DNA from: Harmonia axyridis
Taxonomy: Eukaryota; Arthropoda; Insecta; Coleoptera; Coccinellidae
Direction of reading: 5' to 3'
Assembly: GCF_914767665.1 (NCBI RefSeq)
Contig: NC_059504.1
Coordinates: 46,035,720 to 46,099,719, forward strand
DNA length: 64,000 bases
This document shows positions 32,735 to 44,999 of the stretch, piece after piece. The stretch's first letter is position 1. The number at the start of each line of letters is the position of its first letter. The notes beneath the pieces are model-generated. The model saw only the letters and a program-made list of their open reading frames with translations, was not told where the DNA came from and ran no database searches. The translations under genes and the position numbers were made by a program.

Positions 32735-33808
32735 CAGGGTGGGCAAATAAGCGAGGTAAGCGGCTATATCTCAGGATCCACTCATTGTAGAGACTTGCGG
32801 TGAAAATTTTGACTACTAAAGTGTACAAGAAAAAACACTGGAAATTGTTTTGAAGTTCATACCTCTAACGCTAGGGGGCATAATAGCTATCGTCGAGTAG
32901 AAAGATGAATTTCACTATTCTATTATATGTTTCATATAAAGTTGAAGAAAAAAAATCATCACTGTAATCCTTGGAAAATTCTCTATCTTTTTGAATTGTC
33001 ACTTTCGATTTTACGACATCAAATAAGGGTAGGGGCAAGGGAGAAATCTGACTGATTGAAATGACTGTAACTTCAGTTTGTCTCAACATTTTTGAGCAAA
33101 TTAGATCTCGTCTAAAAGATAATATCTTGTTGATTGAGGACAAAATATACTCATGATAAATTTGTTTTTTCTGCTTTCGATAGGGGGCGCTAAGTCAGAA
33201 GTTCTCTGTTTTGTTCATTTTACTCCGAAATTTCAAATATAATGATAGGATTTTCTTAACAGAAACAGGAGTTTCATCAAATTTGCATGAAAAAACCTGA
33301 AGGTCGCAAAGCGATAGTTTCAGGCGTTCTGGAGTTATGGCCGAAAGAAGATATTCTTCAGCTGATGCACTGCGAAAAACCAAATTGTGTCTTTAGGTTC
33401 TGACAAAAACAGAAATCCTATCAAATTTGTATGAAAAAACCAGAAGGTCGCAAAGCGATAGCTTCAGGCGTTCTGGAGTTATGGCCGAAAGAAGACACAA
33501 TTTAGTTTTTCAGTGCATCAGTTGAAGAACATCTTTTTTCGGCCATAACTACAGAACGCCTGAAGCTATCGCTTTGTGACCTTTTGGGTTTTTTATACAA
33601 ATTTGATGGGATTTCTGTTTATGTCAGAACTTAAAGACACAATTTGGTTTTTCGCCGTGCATCAGTTGAAGAATATCTTCTTTCGGCCATAACTCCAGAA
33701 CGCCTGAAACTATCGCTTTGCGACCTTCTGGTTTTTTCATACAAATTTGATGGGATTTCTGTTTTTGTCAGAACCTAAAGACACAATTTGATTTACTTGA
33801 AACACCGT
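32735..33808. mobile_element. MITE-like element with a palindromic 2+2 monomer array
   Basis: The left end TACAGGGTGGGCAAATAAGC and the right end (complement TACGGTGTTTCAAGTAAATC) are imperfect inverted termini. At 33,240-33,800 lie four related units of about 140-150 bp: two in one orientation (around 33,300 and 33,440) and two inverted (around 33,560 and 33,710). All contain GCGTTCTGGAGTTATGGCCG or its complement. No protein is encoded. Confidence 0.65.
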
Positions 33809-34119
33809 ATAGTTTTTGCCTCTCAAAATCCTTAAGAAATACTGAAAATGTTTCATATTATGTTTCCAATGAATAAATACCATAATTTCGGAGTTAAAGC
33901 TACATTTACATAATCTTCACCGAAGTGAAAATAATACATTCAGATGGCTATAATTCAATAAACCCGTATTTTGTGAGATAATTCGACGGTTTTTTCTGTT
34001 TGAGATAATGAAGTCATCAATTTAAACAAACAAATACTAATAAGAACCAACAACAATCCGAAAAGCTTCCTAAATAAAGGACAACGAATTGCTAAACTGA
34101 CAGATATCATATCTAAAGT

Positions 34120-34620
34120 AAGCCGCTCTCCGCAGTCTGCACCTCCTCGAAAATTGAACGTTCCTAGTGTAAACTGTATAGTCTGCTGGTGCCGCCTAAA
34201 AAAAAAAACAAATCTCCGTTCGCAACGTGCACGTTCAATCGCCGTGTGTACCACCTTTGCCACACTATCCTAGTCCAAGGTCTTTTCCGCTCGTCTGCTG
34301 GTACAGTTCCGAACCAATTTAGAGTCGAATATCCAGAGCACTTAGCCAAGCGAGCAAGTCCGTTCCACGCCGTGCGTACGGTGATTGTTTCGGCGACGGG
34401 CCGTCTGGGCTAGATCGTTCCTAGACAGACCGACTTGTTCAGTTGGTGCACGCCTCTCAGACAACGGTCTGGAAATCTGGTTAAGTGGGACACGATTCGC
34501 GTGGAAAGGAGGCTTATCGATCTTGGAAGGATGTTTTCGCAATTTTCGGCTAAGGATTTCGTAGCCAGAGACGGCTCCAGGCGTAGACGATCGCCGCCTA
34601 TTTTTTTTGTGGTGCCTGGG
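34120..34620. other. CpG-rich unique tract
   Basis: GC-rich stretch with overlapping frames of 60-109 codons on both strands, none with a recognisable domain. It lies immediately before mariner copy 3. Confidence 0.35.
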
Positions 34621-34774
34621 TTTTCAGAGCTGATTTTGACTAATTTTGGGACGCTCAATCTGTACATGCAATCCATTTTTCTCTATCAGCTCTACTTTAT
34701 TAGATACATCAACTTATATACTAATGTGGGTTTCATTCAGGATATTCATTTATGGAAGTTCTGAAATTATTATG

Positions 34775-35710
34775 AAGGGTGTTTTTTTAGAGCTATAGAA
34801 CTTTAAATTGCAATAAAACAACGATGGATTATTCGATTGACATGAATTCTATTTATCCGCAAAATAATCTTGTGGCATTGCATTTCAAATATGATTTCTG
34901 GCATATGACCGCCATGGCTGGCTCGGATGTAGTCCAATCTGGACGTCCAATTTTCGATTACTTTTTCCAACATTTGTGGTCGTCTTTCGGCAATAACACG
35001 GCGAATGTTGTCTTCCAAAAAGTCAAGGGTTTATGGCTTATCCGCATAGACCAATGACTTTACATAGCCCCACAGAAAGTAGTCTAGCGGTGTTAAATCA
35101 CAAGATCTTGGAGGCCAATTCACAGGTCCAAAACGTGAAATTAGACGGTCACCAAACGTGTCTTTCAATAAATCGATTGTGGCACGAGCTGTGTGACATG
35201 TTGCGCCGTCTTGTTGGAAGCACAGCTCCTGGACATCATAGTTGTTCAATTCAGGAATGAAAAAGTTAGTAATCATGGCTCTTTACCGATCACCATTGAC
35301 AGTAACCCTCTGGCCATCATCGTTTTTGAAGAAGTACGGACCAATGATTCCACCAGCCCATAAAGCGCACCAAACACTCAGTTTTTCTGGATGTAATGGT
35401 GGTTCGACATACACTTGAGGATTAGCTTCACTCCAAATGCGGCAGTTTTGTTTGTTGATGTAGCCATTCAACCAGAAGTGCGCTTCATCGCTAAACAAAA
35501 TAAAATGGACGTAGTGCGTGATACGTATTCCGCACAGAACCATTATTTTCTAAATAAAATTGCACTATTTGCAAGCGTTGTTCAGGCGTGAGTCTATTCA
35601 TGATGAATTGCCAAACCCAATTGAGAACAAATCACTTGACAGCTGTTAAATCGGTCGCCATTTTGAACAGTAATGCCAACTTAAAGTTATATACCTCGAA
35701 AAAAACACCC
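34775..35710 (-). mobile_element. DD41D mariner, internally deleted, copy 3 (class A)
   Basis: Ends are AAGGGTGTTTTTTTAGAGC and the complement of TACCTCGAAAAAAACACCC. The internal junction is the class A one seen in copy 2. Both terminal inverted repeats are well kept. Confidence 0.85.
34886..35601 (-). pseudogene. DD41D transposase, class A (copy 3)
   Basis: The catalytic blocks NDEAHF-like, QQDGATCHT and PLDYFLWGYVK are present. Extra breaks: TAT to TAA after GDR (about 35,279), CAA to TAA after DKP (about 35,030), and the normal stop codon lost, so the frame runs on to 34,803. The DNA-binding region is cut by the deletion. Confidence 0.85.
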
Positions 35711-35714
35711 GTTA

Positions 35715-37550
35715 GAATCAGCTCAAAAAACCTTGAAACATAGACAGCTGTTCCCCCGTGAATCAATAGTATTATAGTGTTGCCATGACTCAAACTAAAG
35801 CCAATCACTTTTCCATCCCAATTCAGAAATTCTCAAATGCAGAAGATAACTTATATAGATCTTAACGTGAAGTGGGCTTCAAATTGATTGAAGATTCCAA
35901 GCTCTATGAAAAATATAAAATACCTTCAATGGTTCTTCTTAGAGTACTCAAAAGTTATATTCGATGATAAACAAAATGAAAATCATAAACCCAACTTTCA
36001 CATCGACGAAACATTCACAGAACTTCTCAAGAAATGTCTTTCGCCTGACAAGAAGGGTTCGACAAACTCCAAATGCCTCCCTCAGAATCGAAAGTTATGA
36101 CCTCTCACTCCCTCGGAAACACCCCTCGCCACCCGCAAATAAAACTCCACGATGCCTATTTGTTTTTAATGGCTTTTTCCAGTATCCGTTTTCCTCCACT
36201 AAAAAACATCTTTCCACAACCAGACGCGCCGGGTAGTTTGATTGAAGTTATCGAACCAACTTTGATGTCGGCAGTTGGCCACGATAAAAAAAAGTTGAAA
36301 CGCAACCGTAATAACCTCTGCTCCGATTGGGGGCGGACGTCTTTCCGTGGAACTTGGAGAAAGAACGTGTCGAGTTCCGAGAAATCACATTATGCAGGAA
36401 TCATATCTGGCGGGGAATTGGCAAATGGGTTGCTTTGATTTGAAGCGGAGTCTATTCGTGCTGAATTCCCGATAAAAAAGATCATAAGAGCGAATTATGC
36501 ATGAGGGAGACAAGTGCTGTCTGTGAAGTTTTCAGGAGTATTTTTTTTTCAAAGTACGGAGTATGACGTCACCTAACAGGTTTTTTTGATATAAACACCA
36601 GCCTACCTAAAGAAATCAAAATCAGACTGCCAACAGCAGCACGTTAATAAGACTAAACCGTCTTTCGGTCTTAAAGGTATGAATTTCTTTTCAATTTCGT
36701 AAATTTGAATCTCAATCGATTTCTGTGGCGAATTATACAAAAAAATGGCTTGAAATATAAGTAGAAGATGATGTAATCTGATAGCAAAGAAGTATTTTGA
36801 AAATTCTTCCCTGAAGATTGTAGCGTTATCAACGATCTGAAAGAGATTCTAAAACATGACGGTGTCTGAAAAGTTTTGAATAGAAGATAAAATGAATTTT
36901 CCATACGGAGCCTTTGGAGAAACATGGCCTTTTGAGGGTGACTGACATGAGTTTCAACCTGCTCTTTAGCAGAAACTGATTTTTCCACAGATATTCCCAC
37001 AGATATTTCTCCACATAATAATTATTTTTTCTTGTATCATCAAAATTTTATCAGAGAGGCTGTTCAAAGGTTGAGTTAGTATCATAGATGAAGCCTAACA
37101 GGCTTTAAATCCAAAATCGAATGGAAAATCTAATAGATAATAAGAGTCCAATGCCTAGATTCTGACATGCTGAGAAATCCCTTGTTTGAGTTTTACTCGC
37201 ATTACTCTTTTTAATTTTGAAGCAAAATAGCACTTGCTCAATGCTCATAGCCTCATCCAGCATCTATATTACGTGAAAATCAATGTCAGCAAATCAATAC
37301 ATGCACGTCAGAGACTGACATTTTATCGTGAACATCAATAAATCTCAGGAAAGTGTCCAATCAAAACGGGCTGGATGAATTGGTAGCTCTTTTCAGTAAG
37401 ATACCACATAGTTTTCACCAATGTTTTCTTCAATATTGAACAATTACTAGATAGATGAGGCTTTTTTCGTGATCCTCTTTTATGAAATGATCTCAAAAAT
37501 TCCTACGATGCCTGTTAGCTTCGTGCGATATGTGAGGGAGTGCAAATGCT
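35715..37550. other. No gene recognised
   Basis: It includes a moderately GC-rich part at 36,060-36,440 with a 121-codon frame (36,073-36,438) that matches no known domain. The rest is AT-rich. Confidence 0.4.
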
Positions 37551-37554
37551 TGGA

Positions 37555-38550
37555 TCAAGGCGAAGCTTTCATTTCATTTGAGTCGAATGAATGTAAAGAA
37601 AGAAATATTCCATCAGAAACAGCCTTTCATGAAGAAGTAGACTCTGAACTATCCAGTTTGAAGAATATTCATATTCTTTCGACATAGAGCTATACAAAAA
37701 ATTATCAACTTCAAAGAACAAAACATGTGTACCTAGATGTTATTTCAGTATTAGCAGAGGAAATGTAAACGGGGCATCATACATTTCAACGTATGATACA
37801 GGAGCACAGATAAAAACGTCAGCAAAAACTCTGTCTCCCCGACTAGGTGTAGTGAATGTAGTATATGTTTACAGAATAAGTTGACATATTTATACTGAAG
37901 GACTTCCTCTTCATCCAAAACAAAATATTCTCCATCCTTTCTCCTTACCAACGGTTGAGGACATTATAATTAAATCCTAAAAAAAAACCATAAAGGAGTA
38001 CTAAATGTTAGTTTCTATTATTGAAGTTAGCGACCCATACTAAAGAAAGAATCTGAACTGAATGGATAGCTTGGAAACCATCATGAAATTCATAAATTGG
38101 ACAATAATTCACCAAGTGGTCAATGGGTTCTTCTACACCACACTCACATAGTGGCATTTGAAGATCATACTATTTTGCAACGACCATGACCATTTTTAAG
38201 TCGATTTAAAATAAACCATATTTTTCTAGGAAGATTGAAACCTACTACTTTCTCCGAAGGATCAACGATAAGACTTTTGTTGAAGACATTAGAAGAACTC
38301 CATTCCGAACGCCAAATTTCCTTATCACTTTCATTAGATTGAAGGAGGGTATTAATCCATAAATGTTTGCGTGACTCTAATCTGGCAGTTCTAGTATCTA
38401 ATGGGAGGTAAGATAAAATTGGAAATAAGTTCTAGTAGAAATGAAATTTATACCAAGATTTCTTGACTGAGACCTGTCTAGGAATATGAGGCGAAAGTAT
38501 ATGTGATAGCACTGGTAACCAATGTAAAGGTGTAGATCAATAGGCTATTT
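37555..38550 (-). mobile_element. LINE 3' region (family W), copy 2
   Basis: Aligned by eye with 28,960-30,190 through shared blocks, in the same order and orientation, such as CAGCCTTTCATGAAGAAGTA, AACTCTGTCTCCCCG and CAAGTGGTCAATGG. The coding part (about 38,030-38,550) has more stops than copy 1. No TSD could be identified. Confidence 0.65.
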
Positions 38551-38799
38551 GTGCAAGTATTCATATTGGTTTATATTTCATGAGTGGTAAAGGTTCATCC
38601 TGGACTCTAAGGTATTTGAATAAATAAATAAGTTCATTCTCCTCCATCTCATTACATCAATCTACTACACCCCATTTCAAAGAGTAAGATTCGCAACATT
38701 CTCGGAACGCCAACTTCCACTCTCACTCTCCCGAAAATCCCTGCTTCCTATCCCTAACCCCCCACTACCTGTCGTGTAATCTCTCCAAAATTAGCTTAA

Positions 38800-39120
38800 A
38801 GGTTGCTCGATACGAGGTGCTAAGGCAACCGATAAAGCATTCCCAGAAACATCCACGAACAGGCTCGTGGGTCGATGACTCGGATCGGCCTGGGCCGTTT
38901 GCCAAAAGCATTCTGGCATCCGCTAGGGGTCCCCGTGCCAAGCAGGGGCGTAGCAACAGGGCGGATGATGCATTGCCGTTTAATGTCCCCGCTTGTAATG
39001 TAATGAGCCCGGGAATTTTTATCGTATGGGAGTTTGAGAAATTACCGAGGAAGTTTCGGAGGAAAGATTGGACGTCGGTTTCGTCAGCCTTGAATTAATG
39101 GAATGATCGTCGGGATGGGG
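38800..39120. other. CpG-rich unique tract
   Basis: GC-rich, non-repeated, with a 93-codon frame and overlapping reverse frames that resemble no protein. Confidence 0.35.
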
Positions 39121-39850
39121 ACTGGATTGAGGATCTTAATTCGGGTTGTTGTTGGAGACTTGTTGAAGATGTGCACTCTAGACGTCTGGTTGAAGAATGT
39201 TCAGTGGTACTTTTAATTAGTAAATTGAATCAGTTCAATTGAATGATGAGTGTATGCGTCAGGGGTTTGTGAGTTCTACGCTTTGGTCGCCATTTTATTG
39301 ATTCGTTCATCTTCTTATTTCCATTGTATGGACTTCGATGAAGATTTTCATACTCCTATGCCAACTATTATCACTAATTCAATCATCACTAGAATTCTGA
39401 AACGCCTTTGAAGGAATTGACTTCATTACAAGAATTCTCTTTTGAGGCAGAATCATACTTAGTCAACGCAGAGCAAAACGACGTTACGCACAAAAATCTG
39501 GAGCACTGTTTTTCCTTTCTGTAGGGACATTGTACTAATATAGCTACTACTCCTTTTTGTAACTTCTCATGTAAAGATCTACTGTAAACTGCGATTATTG
39601 TATACTCTTAATGATAAGAATAATTTTTATTATTAATATTTTCACTTTGCACCGCGAGGCGAACTAGTGTGCTCACTTAAGTGAATTGAATTGTCGAGTG
39701 TGGCTTTACAAGTTTGCACAAAAGATCAATCGACGTGTCGATCGGGTCTAGCCAGCAATCCGTTGCGTCGACTGTAGTATGTTTCTGACTTTAATCATAT
39801 AAGTTGAGAAATTACCTAATAGATTCTCCATTTGTTATTTTTATCAAACA
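39121..39850. other. No gene recognised
   Basis: AT-rich DNA between a CpG-rich tract and the next transposon. Confidence 0.4.
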
Positions 39851-39851
39851 G

Positions 39852-41117
39852 GGTGCGGCAGAGCCGACTGACGAGTTTCAAAGGGCTATTTGAAAAAAAT
39901 TGTAATAGTTAGAGAAAAACGTTTTCATTCATTCGAAGTAGTGGGAAATATAGTTTTTAGCTCAAGTTTTGAAAACGATACTAATAAGATGGCAACCGTC
40001 AGCAGCGACACAATGATGAAGTCGATTTTGGAAGTTTTCGACCGCTCTTCGGCATATCTCGAGCGGTATGGCCCGGATTTCTTCAGTTATTTGCTGCTTG
40101 AGTTCTGGCAGGGTGTGTTGACGATGTTTGTAGACCAAATCTTCAAGGTGACCCCAAAGGAAGAAGTCTCAAATCTGCTGAGTGCGCTGGCCAAGACACG
40201 TCCCCTCTCAGTGAGACCAGTCTCCCTGGGAACATCTGTCTCAAAACAGCTAATGAAGTTCGAGCTGTGTGGGCTGTACGCCATCCTGCTGGAACTTGAT
40301 GTCACCCAGATCGTGTTTATCAACAAGTTATTCCAATTCAGGCTGTAGGAAGGTTTCTAACATTGACACATAACGCTGGGAAGTTACTGTGACGGTGACA
40401 TTTTCCAAAAAGGACCAATCACTCCAAATTGAAACACAGCACACCAAACTGTGACTTTAGAATAATAGAGTGGTCTTTCATGAAGAGGAGGAGGATTGCA
40501 CGCAGTCCAGTACTAGAAATTTTACTTATTCTCTGTTCCAGAAAGGTGAAAATGTGCCTTATCACTACTGAAAGAAGTTTCTCTTGAGGAGATGCGCTGA
40601 ATCATTTCCTCACAACGATTTTTGTGGTTCACGTAATCAGCAGCATTCAACTCTTGAACAAGCTTGATTTTATACGCTTGGAATGATAAATCCTCATGCA
40701 GATTCCTCCTCAAAGATCGGTCTGACATTCCCAAAGCTATCGCATGACTCCATGCCTAACGTCTTGGTGAATGCTCGACTGTTACTCAAACAGCCTGCAT
40801 ATTTTCCGGTGCTCTTACCGTTCTCGGTCGTCCATGTCTTCACCCTCGTCGTGTACTTCCTGTTTCCTCAAGTTGACGAGCCCCAGTTTTGATTGTGTTT
40901 GCAGAGGGGACTGAAACGTTGACAGGAATGCCGAAATGTCCGCTGGATCGCGATCACAGAACGGTTATTTACGTAAAATGTGCACTCCGGTCCAAATTAT
41001 GGTGCTGACTAAAAACTACTGACTCTAAGGAACACAAAGACCTCTTCCTCATCTACCTGCCCACACCACATCCCGAGCAATGACCTGTCAAAACTCGTCA
41101 ATCGGCTCTGCCGCACC
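39852..41117 (-). mobile_element. Tc1/mariner-superfamily transposon with 28-bp terminal inverted repeats
   Basis: It starts GGTGCGGCAGAGCCGACTGA and ends with its complement, with one mismatch in about 28 bp. The 1,266 bp contain a near full-length but broken transposase on the minus strand. This lineage is different from the DD41D and DD34D mariners elsewhere in the window. Flanks show no clear TA. Confidence 0.85.
39985..40900 (-). pseudogene. Tc1/mariner-type transposase, frame-shifted
   Basis: From the N-terminal side, LGMSDRSLRRNLHEDL (helix-turn-helix region) is followed by AYKIKLVQELNAADYVNHKN, then SSDKAHFHLSGT with the first catalytic position (normally DEAHFHLSG). QQDG is followed after a shift by AHTARTSLAVLRQMFPGRL and DVSWPAHSADL, and after another shift by FFLWGHLEDLVYKHR and a C-terminus ending DGCHL. 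At least two frameshifts and a TAA separate the parts. The apparently long plus-strand frame at 39,890-40,348 is antisense to this and is not a gene. Confidence 0.8.
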
Positions 41118-41201
41118 TTCTACATCGCGAGACATGCTTGAGACTGATATGGTGATACTACAATAAAGCGCTGCTAACAAATAAACTCTGCAAGAGTATA
41201 T

Positions 41202-42335
41202 AAAACAGTGGTGACAATCAAGTAACAAACAAAAGTCCCTTGTGACCCATACATAAAAACGTTAATTTTTCAAAATCCAAACGGAAAGTTGCATAGTGTT
41301 CAACACATTCTACGATAAAATGACCAAAATATGAAGTTACAGGGGGGTAAGAATATAATAAATAAGACGTTACTACTTTCATGTCAATGCCCTTCCATTT
41401 TTTTTTGTTCAGTTCAGAATCGAAGACGCTTTTCCATGAAAGTAGCAGCAAGAGTGAACCAAGACCCAAAAAGACAAGCAGGTGACGTTTTACCGACTCC
41501 CCCAGGCAGTCAAGATGGGCGAATAGGATCCTCCGTCGATATCTTCCAGTTAGACCGTGAAAGCAGCAGTGTGTTCGGCGTCGCAAATTGCATCAGAGAC
41601 CTTCTGTGCCACGGTATTATTTTTAGATACCGCGACGGGCGGAACATCCATCACGGGCCGCTGGAAGAAGTGTCATATCCGTTGTCGAAGTCAACATTAA
41701 CCTTTTAGCATTATTAAAATTCATGTGCGGCATAACGCGTGTTTACGTTCCCGCCTTTGGCATCTTGCGATTTATGGCCTGGAGGCCATCGAAGCTCGCA
41801 AATGCGTACTTGTTGTTGTTTCTATTTGGTCGCGGGTTCGGGTATTCAATGAAACTTGTTTGCGATATGGAAGCATTAGAAAGAACCACCTTCAGGCTGA
41901 AATTCGCTTGAAATATTTGAAGTATACTGTGTTTTATGAAGTGGACTATTCCACTTCATAAAACACAGTGGCGACACGAGTGGTCTCTTATTTGATAGGC
42001 TGTCGGTTCCTGAGCCTAAATATGGCGGCTTTTTGTTGACATTCTCCGTTTACCTGATTTTTGGGATTTATTTAGAATGTAAGGCCCATTTCATCAAGTC
42101 ACTTCAGTAAGTGTTCTTCAGTTGAATGAAATTGTTCTATATATAAATCTATCAGGTCCAATAAGTTCAGTTAAGTTAATCCAGTTCAATCAATCCATAA
42201 AGTAATATATATGTTTATTACTCTGATATCTGAGAGTCAATCATATTCTTATGTTCTGTGGTTGATCCCTGCACCATTCGCCATTTTTAGGCTCAATTTG
42301 AACGTATTGTCGCTACTGTGCTTTATTATGTCACT
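41202..42335. repeat. Inverted-end repeat region with adjoining MITE-like units
   Basis: The word CATAAAACACAGTGGCGACA at 41,957 reappears inverted near 42,306-42,332 (TGTCGCTACTGTGCTTTATTA-like), bounding a unit of about 380 bp. A related TATAAAACAGTGGTGAC occurs at about 41,200 and an inverted end at 41,926-41,944, bounding a second unit of about 740 bp that contains GC-rich DNA. The assignment as two head-to-head MITEs is inferred. Confidence 0.4.
41926..41969. repeat. Perfect 19-bp inverted repeat with 6-nt loop
   Basis: ACTGTGTTTTATGAAGTGG is followed by ACTATT and then its exact complement. Two transposon ends meeting head to head would give this. A transcribed hairpin is possible but unsupported. 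Confidence 0.85.
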
Positions 42336-42339
42336 GTAG

Positions 42340-43705
42340 TCAACACCACCTGGACCTTCAATGGAAAAAGATGATCTCATCCCGCATCTATAATAAAAAT
42401 AAGTTACTGGAATACATAAATCTCAGGAATTTCTTTATTGCTATCAAGAAATTCTGTGGCACAAGGGAATCTTAAATAAAATTTATGACTGGGTATTTTT
42501 TCATCACCCACTTATACTCTCGAATAGCTCCTCAATTTACTTCATCACGTACCTATTTCTGCATTTCAGATGTCTGAAGGTACTCAATATATTTTTTTGT
42601 GTCACTATTTAAACCACTTATGTGGATTGTTTTCAATTTCCATTATGAAGTATGAAACGAACAAGCGCTCAATGCTCGCTATCGAGTTTTGAAGCCTAAG
42701 AAATACAACCAATTGAAGGATTTGCTCTGACAGTGATAAATTATGTGTTCATCATGATGGTAAATCAATAATACTACAAGAATTCAACTGACAAGAAAGA
42801 ATGAACACAGTAATCAAGAATCCTGTACCTATATCATTCTGAAATATACAAGTTAGGGGTTCACTCTTCGAATATTCAGCTGATCACATGGTTAACAGAG
42901 AAGATTATTGGAAATGAAATATACTATATTCTCAAGAACAAATCCATTTGAGTTGAGATTTTGCGTTCAAGTAAGAATATATTAACACCAATTTCAAGCT
43001 TCATGCTAAATTTCGTATTCATAGAGTTGTTAGATTCATAGAACATTAACAAAACAACAGAATTATGAAAATAATTCAAATCAAATAAATAACTTTTAGT
43101 CTATATACATAACTTCCATTGTATTGATCTGCACAGAAGTATTATCAAGTAGGTTGGTATCAAATAAAGTTTCAAAGGAACTTTATTCATTGTTCAAAAA
43201 AAAAAAACTTCACAGGCAATAACTCTAAGAAAAAGATAATTAGAATAAAGAGATAATTTTTCGTGGAAATATTAGTTCAAGGTTAGCAGACCATTTAATT
43301 AACATGATAATGTGAAATTATACAATGAAATTGAATACGATTCCTCATTAACGAAGACTCTTCATTTTTTAACGACTATTTCAATTCTTGGGAGAAAAAC
43401 TGGTTCACCCTGTGTGAAATAATGTATGACTTCTTCGAATGAGAGATGTTGTTATCCGCGTCACTAGAGATTTCCACGGAAAATGTGAATGGAGAATAGA
43501 AGAAATGTTCGAAGAGATATTACATCAGATAGTGATCCATATTGTCATCATTTGAATGTTTACATTAGAGTGCCTTCATCAAGTAGACTCATTCGACCTT
43601 TTCAACTTCCACTTTTTTAATTTTAGTTTTTTGACCTTGGTGAATCATCATTCAAATTTTATAAACTCTATCAAATTAATTTCACCATCGCCAGACATAC
43701 ACATC
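42340..43705. other. No gene recognised
   Basis: AT-rich DNA. The 77-codon frame at 43,556-43,789 overlaps a tRNA-like sequence and is not a gene. Confidence 0.45.
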
Positions 43706-43712
43706 ATCCATG

Positions 43713-43784
43713 ATCTAACCAGGATTCGAACCCGGTACCTTCGGCACCACAGTCGACTGTCAATCCACTGCACTACCGAGGTAT
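43713..43784 (-). ncRNA. tRNA-derived sequence (degenerate, SINE head or pseudo-tRNA)
   Basis: The minus strand has an A-box-like TAGTGCAGTGGA (one deviation) and a perfect B box GGTTCGAATCC inside a paired T arm (CCGGG/CCTGG). Acceptor and anticodon stems do not pair, so it cannot be a working tRNA. Aligned by the T arm, the anticodon position would read GUG (His), but this is unreliable. Confidence 0.45.
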
Positions 43785-43889
43785 TCTAGCTTCCACTTAA
43801 AAATCGATTTCGAGCACCATGAATTATAGATGCTATCCCTTTCGGTTACTTTCACATCCGAAGAATAACTGTTAATCACGACAAGATAA

Positions 43890-44475
43890 GATAAACGATA
43901 CCGAAATTCGATCCCCTTGAAAACGATCCGCAACAAGGGCTACTCAATCACCTTCACCTCCGTCTAATATGCCGAAATTTATACCGACGCCTCGGTCTAC
44001 CGACGTCAACTTTAGGATCCGGTATAAATTAACCGTCGGTAATTGAATGTAGATTCGAAACGACGCTGCCCGTCGAGTAGCGTCTCGACGGCCGAACAGA
44101 TGAATCCGTCCGATAGCAAGGGATAACAGGTCCAGACGCCGCAGCATCCGATATAAATTATTCGGATACCGGGCTCTAATCGAATCGTTCGGAACAGATG
44201 AAAACGTTCCGGAGACGGGATCGCACTAGAGGCGTTTTTTTCTATTCCCTAGAGGTCGCGTCGAATCAATTTGTCCCGAATGAAGCCGTATTGTCGATAC
44301 AATGGATGGTCTAGTTACCGGATCCGGATATCCCGGAGTCGGAGTCATTACTCTTTCCGGTCGACGAGTTTTTATTCGGGTATGGGGGGAGGTGGGACGC
44401 TGGGAAGTCGAAGGATTTCGGTGGATACGACGATACCGATCTTAATAGGGGGCTCTGGAGAGTCTATTTCAGTTT
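43890..44475. other. CpG-rich unique tract
   Basis: The longest CpG-rich stretch in the window, with many CCGAT/ATCGG-like words on both strands (for example GGATCCGG, TCCGATA). No coding domain was recognised. It ends where a mariner relic begins at 44,484. Confidence 0.4.
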
Positions 44476-44483
44476 ACTAACTC

Positions 44484-44990
44484 ATTGGGTTGGGGAAAAA
44501 GTATTCTCCATCGCATTGTCGACGGCCAAACCGTATACTCACGGTTCCCATGTCATGCATGCTCAGTATTTGGTAGGACCAGCTCGGCGTAGTATATTAT
44601 GAGTTGTTAACACCGATTGAAACACTAACAGGGGATCGTTATCGAACTCAATTAATGACATGATAAATTGATTTTACAGCATGACAATGATCGACCCTAT
44701 GTTGCGAAAGTGATCAAGACATACTTAGAAACGTTGGAATTGGAAGTCCTACCCCACCCACCGTATTCTACAGACGTTGGTTCCTCGGACTATTAATTGT
44801 TTAGTTTAGACCAATAGCACACGGCTTTGCTGACCAGCAATTCCGGTCTTATTAAGAAGTAAAAAATTAGATCGATTCGTGGATGACCAGTTTTTTCAAC
44901 GCGGAATTCGTTAAAGTGAGTCCGCATTATCTACAGAATTTGTACATTTAAATATCGGAACGAGAGAATTTTACCTTATTATGTTTTAAT
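44484..44990 (+). pseudogene. DD34D mariner relic, internally deleted
   Basis: It begins GGGTTGGGGAAAAAGTATTC, a mariner-like terminus, then jumps to transposase sequence STAKPYTHGS and LTGDRYRTQL. After a shift, HDNDRPYVAKVIKTYLETL and EVLPHPPYSTDVGSSDY follow. The second and third catalytic Asps are separated by 34 residues, the classical mariner spacing. The first Asp region is deleted. Confidence 0.7.
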
Positions 44991-44999
44991 ATTAATGAA

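Noticed and set aside
34189..34413. 74-codon frame starting MPPKKKNK, resembling a basic nuclear protein start
   Set aside because: The Lys run comes from an A-tract; no further similarity, and opposite-strand frames overlap.
36073..36438. 121-codon frame as a possible gene
   Set aside because: Overlapping frames occur in the same GC-rich stretch and there is no domain, splice context or repeat support.
39890..40348. 152-codon plus-strand frame as a host gene
   Set aside because: It is antisense to a recognisable Tc1/mariner transposase inside an element with clear terminal repeats.
41218..41708. 122- and 125-codon overlapping frames on opposite strands
   Set aside because: Opposed frames in GC-rich DNA with no recognisable domain; both cannot be supported.
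41926..41969. Hairpin as a microRNA precursor
   Set aside because: A 19-bp perfect stem with a 6-nt loop is too short for a typical insect pre-miRNA, and transposon ends explain it.
41960..42340. TGGCGAC near AAACACAG as an LTR-retrotransposon primer-binding site
   Set aside because: No LTR pair or gag/pol coding sequence nearby; the word belongs to a short inverted repeat.
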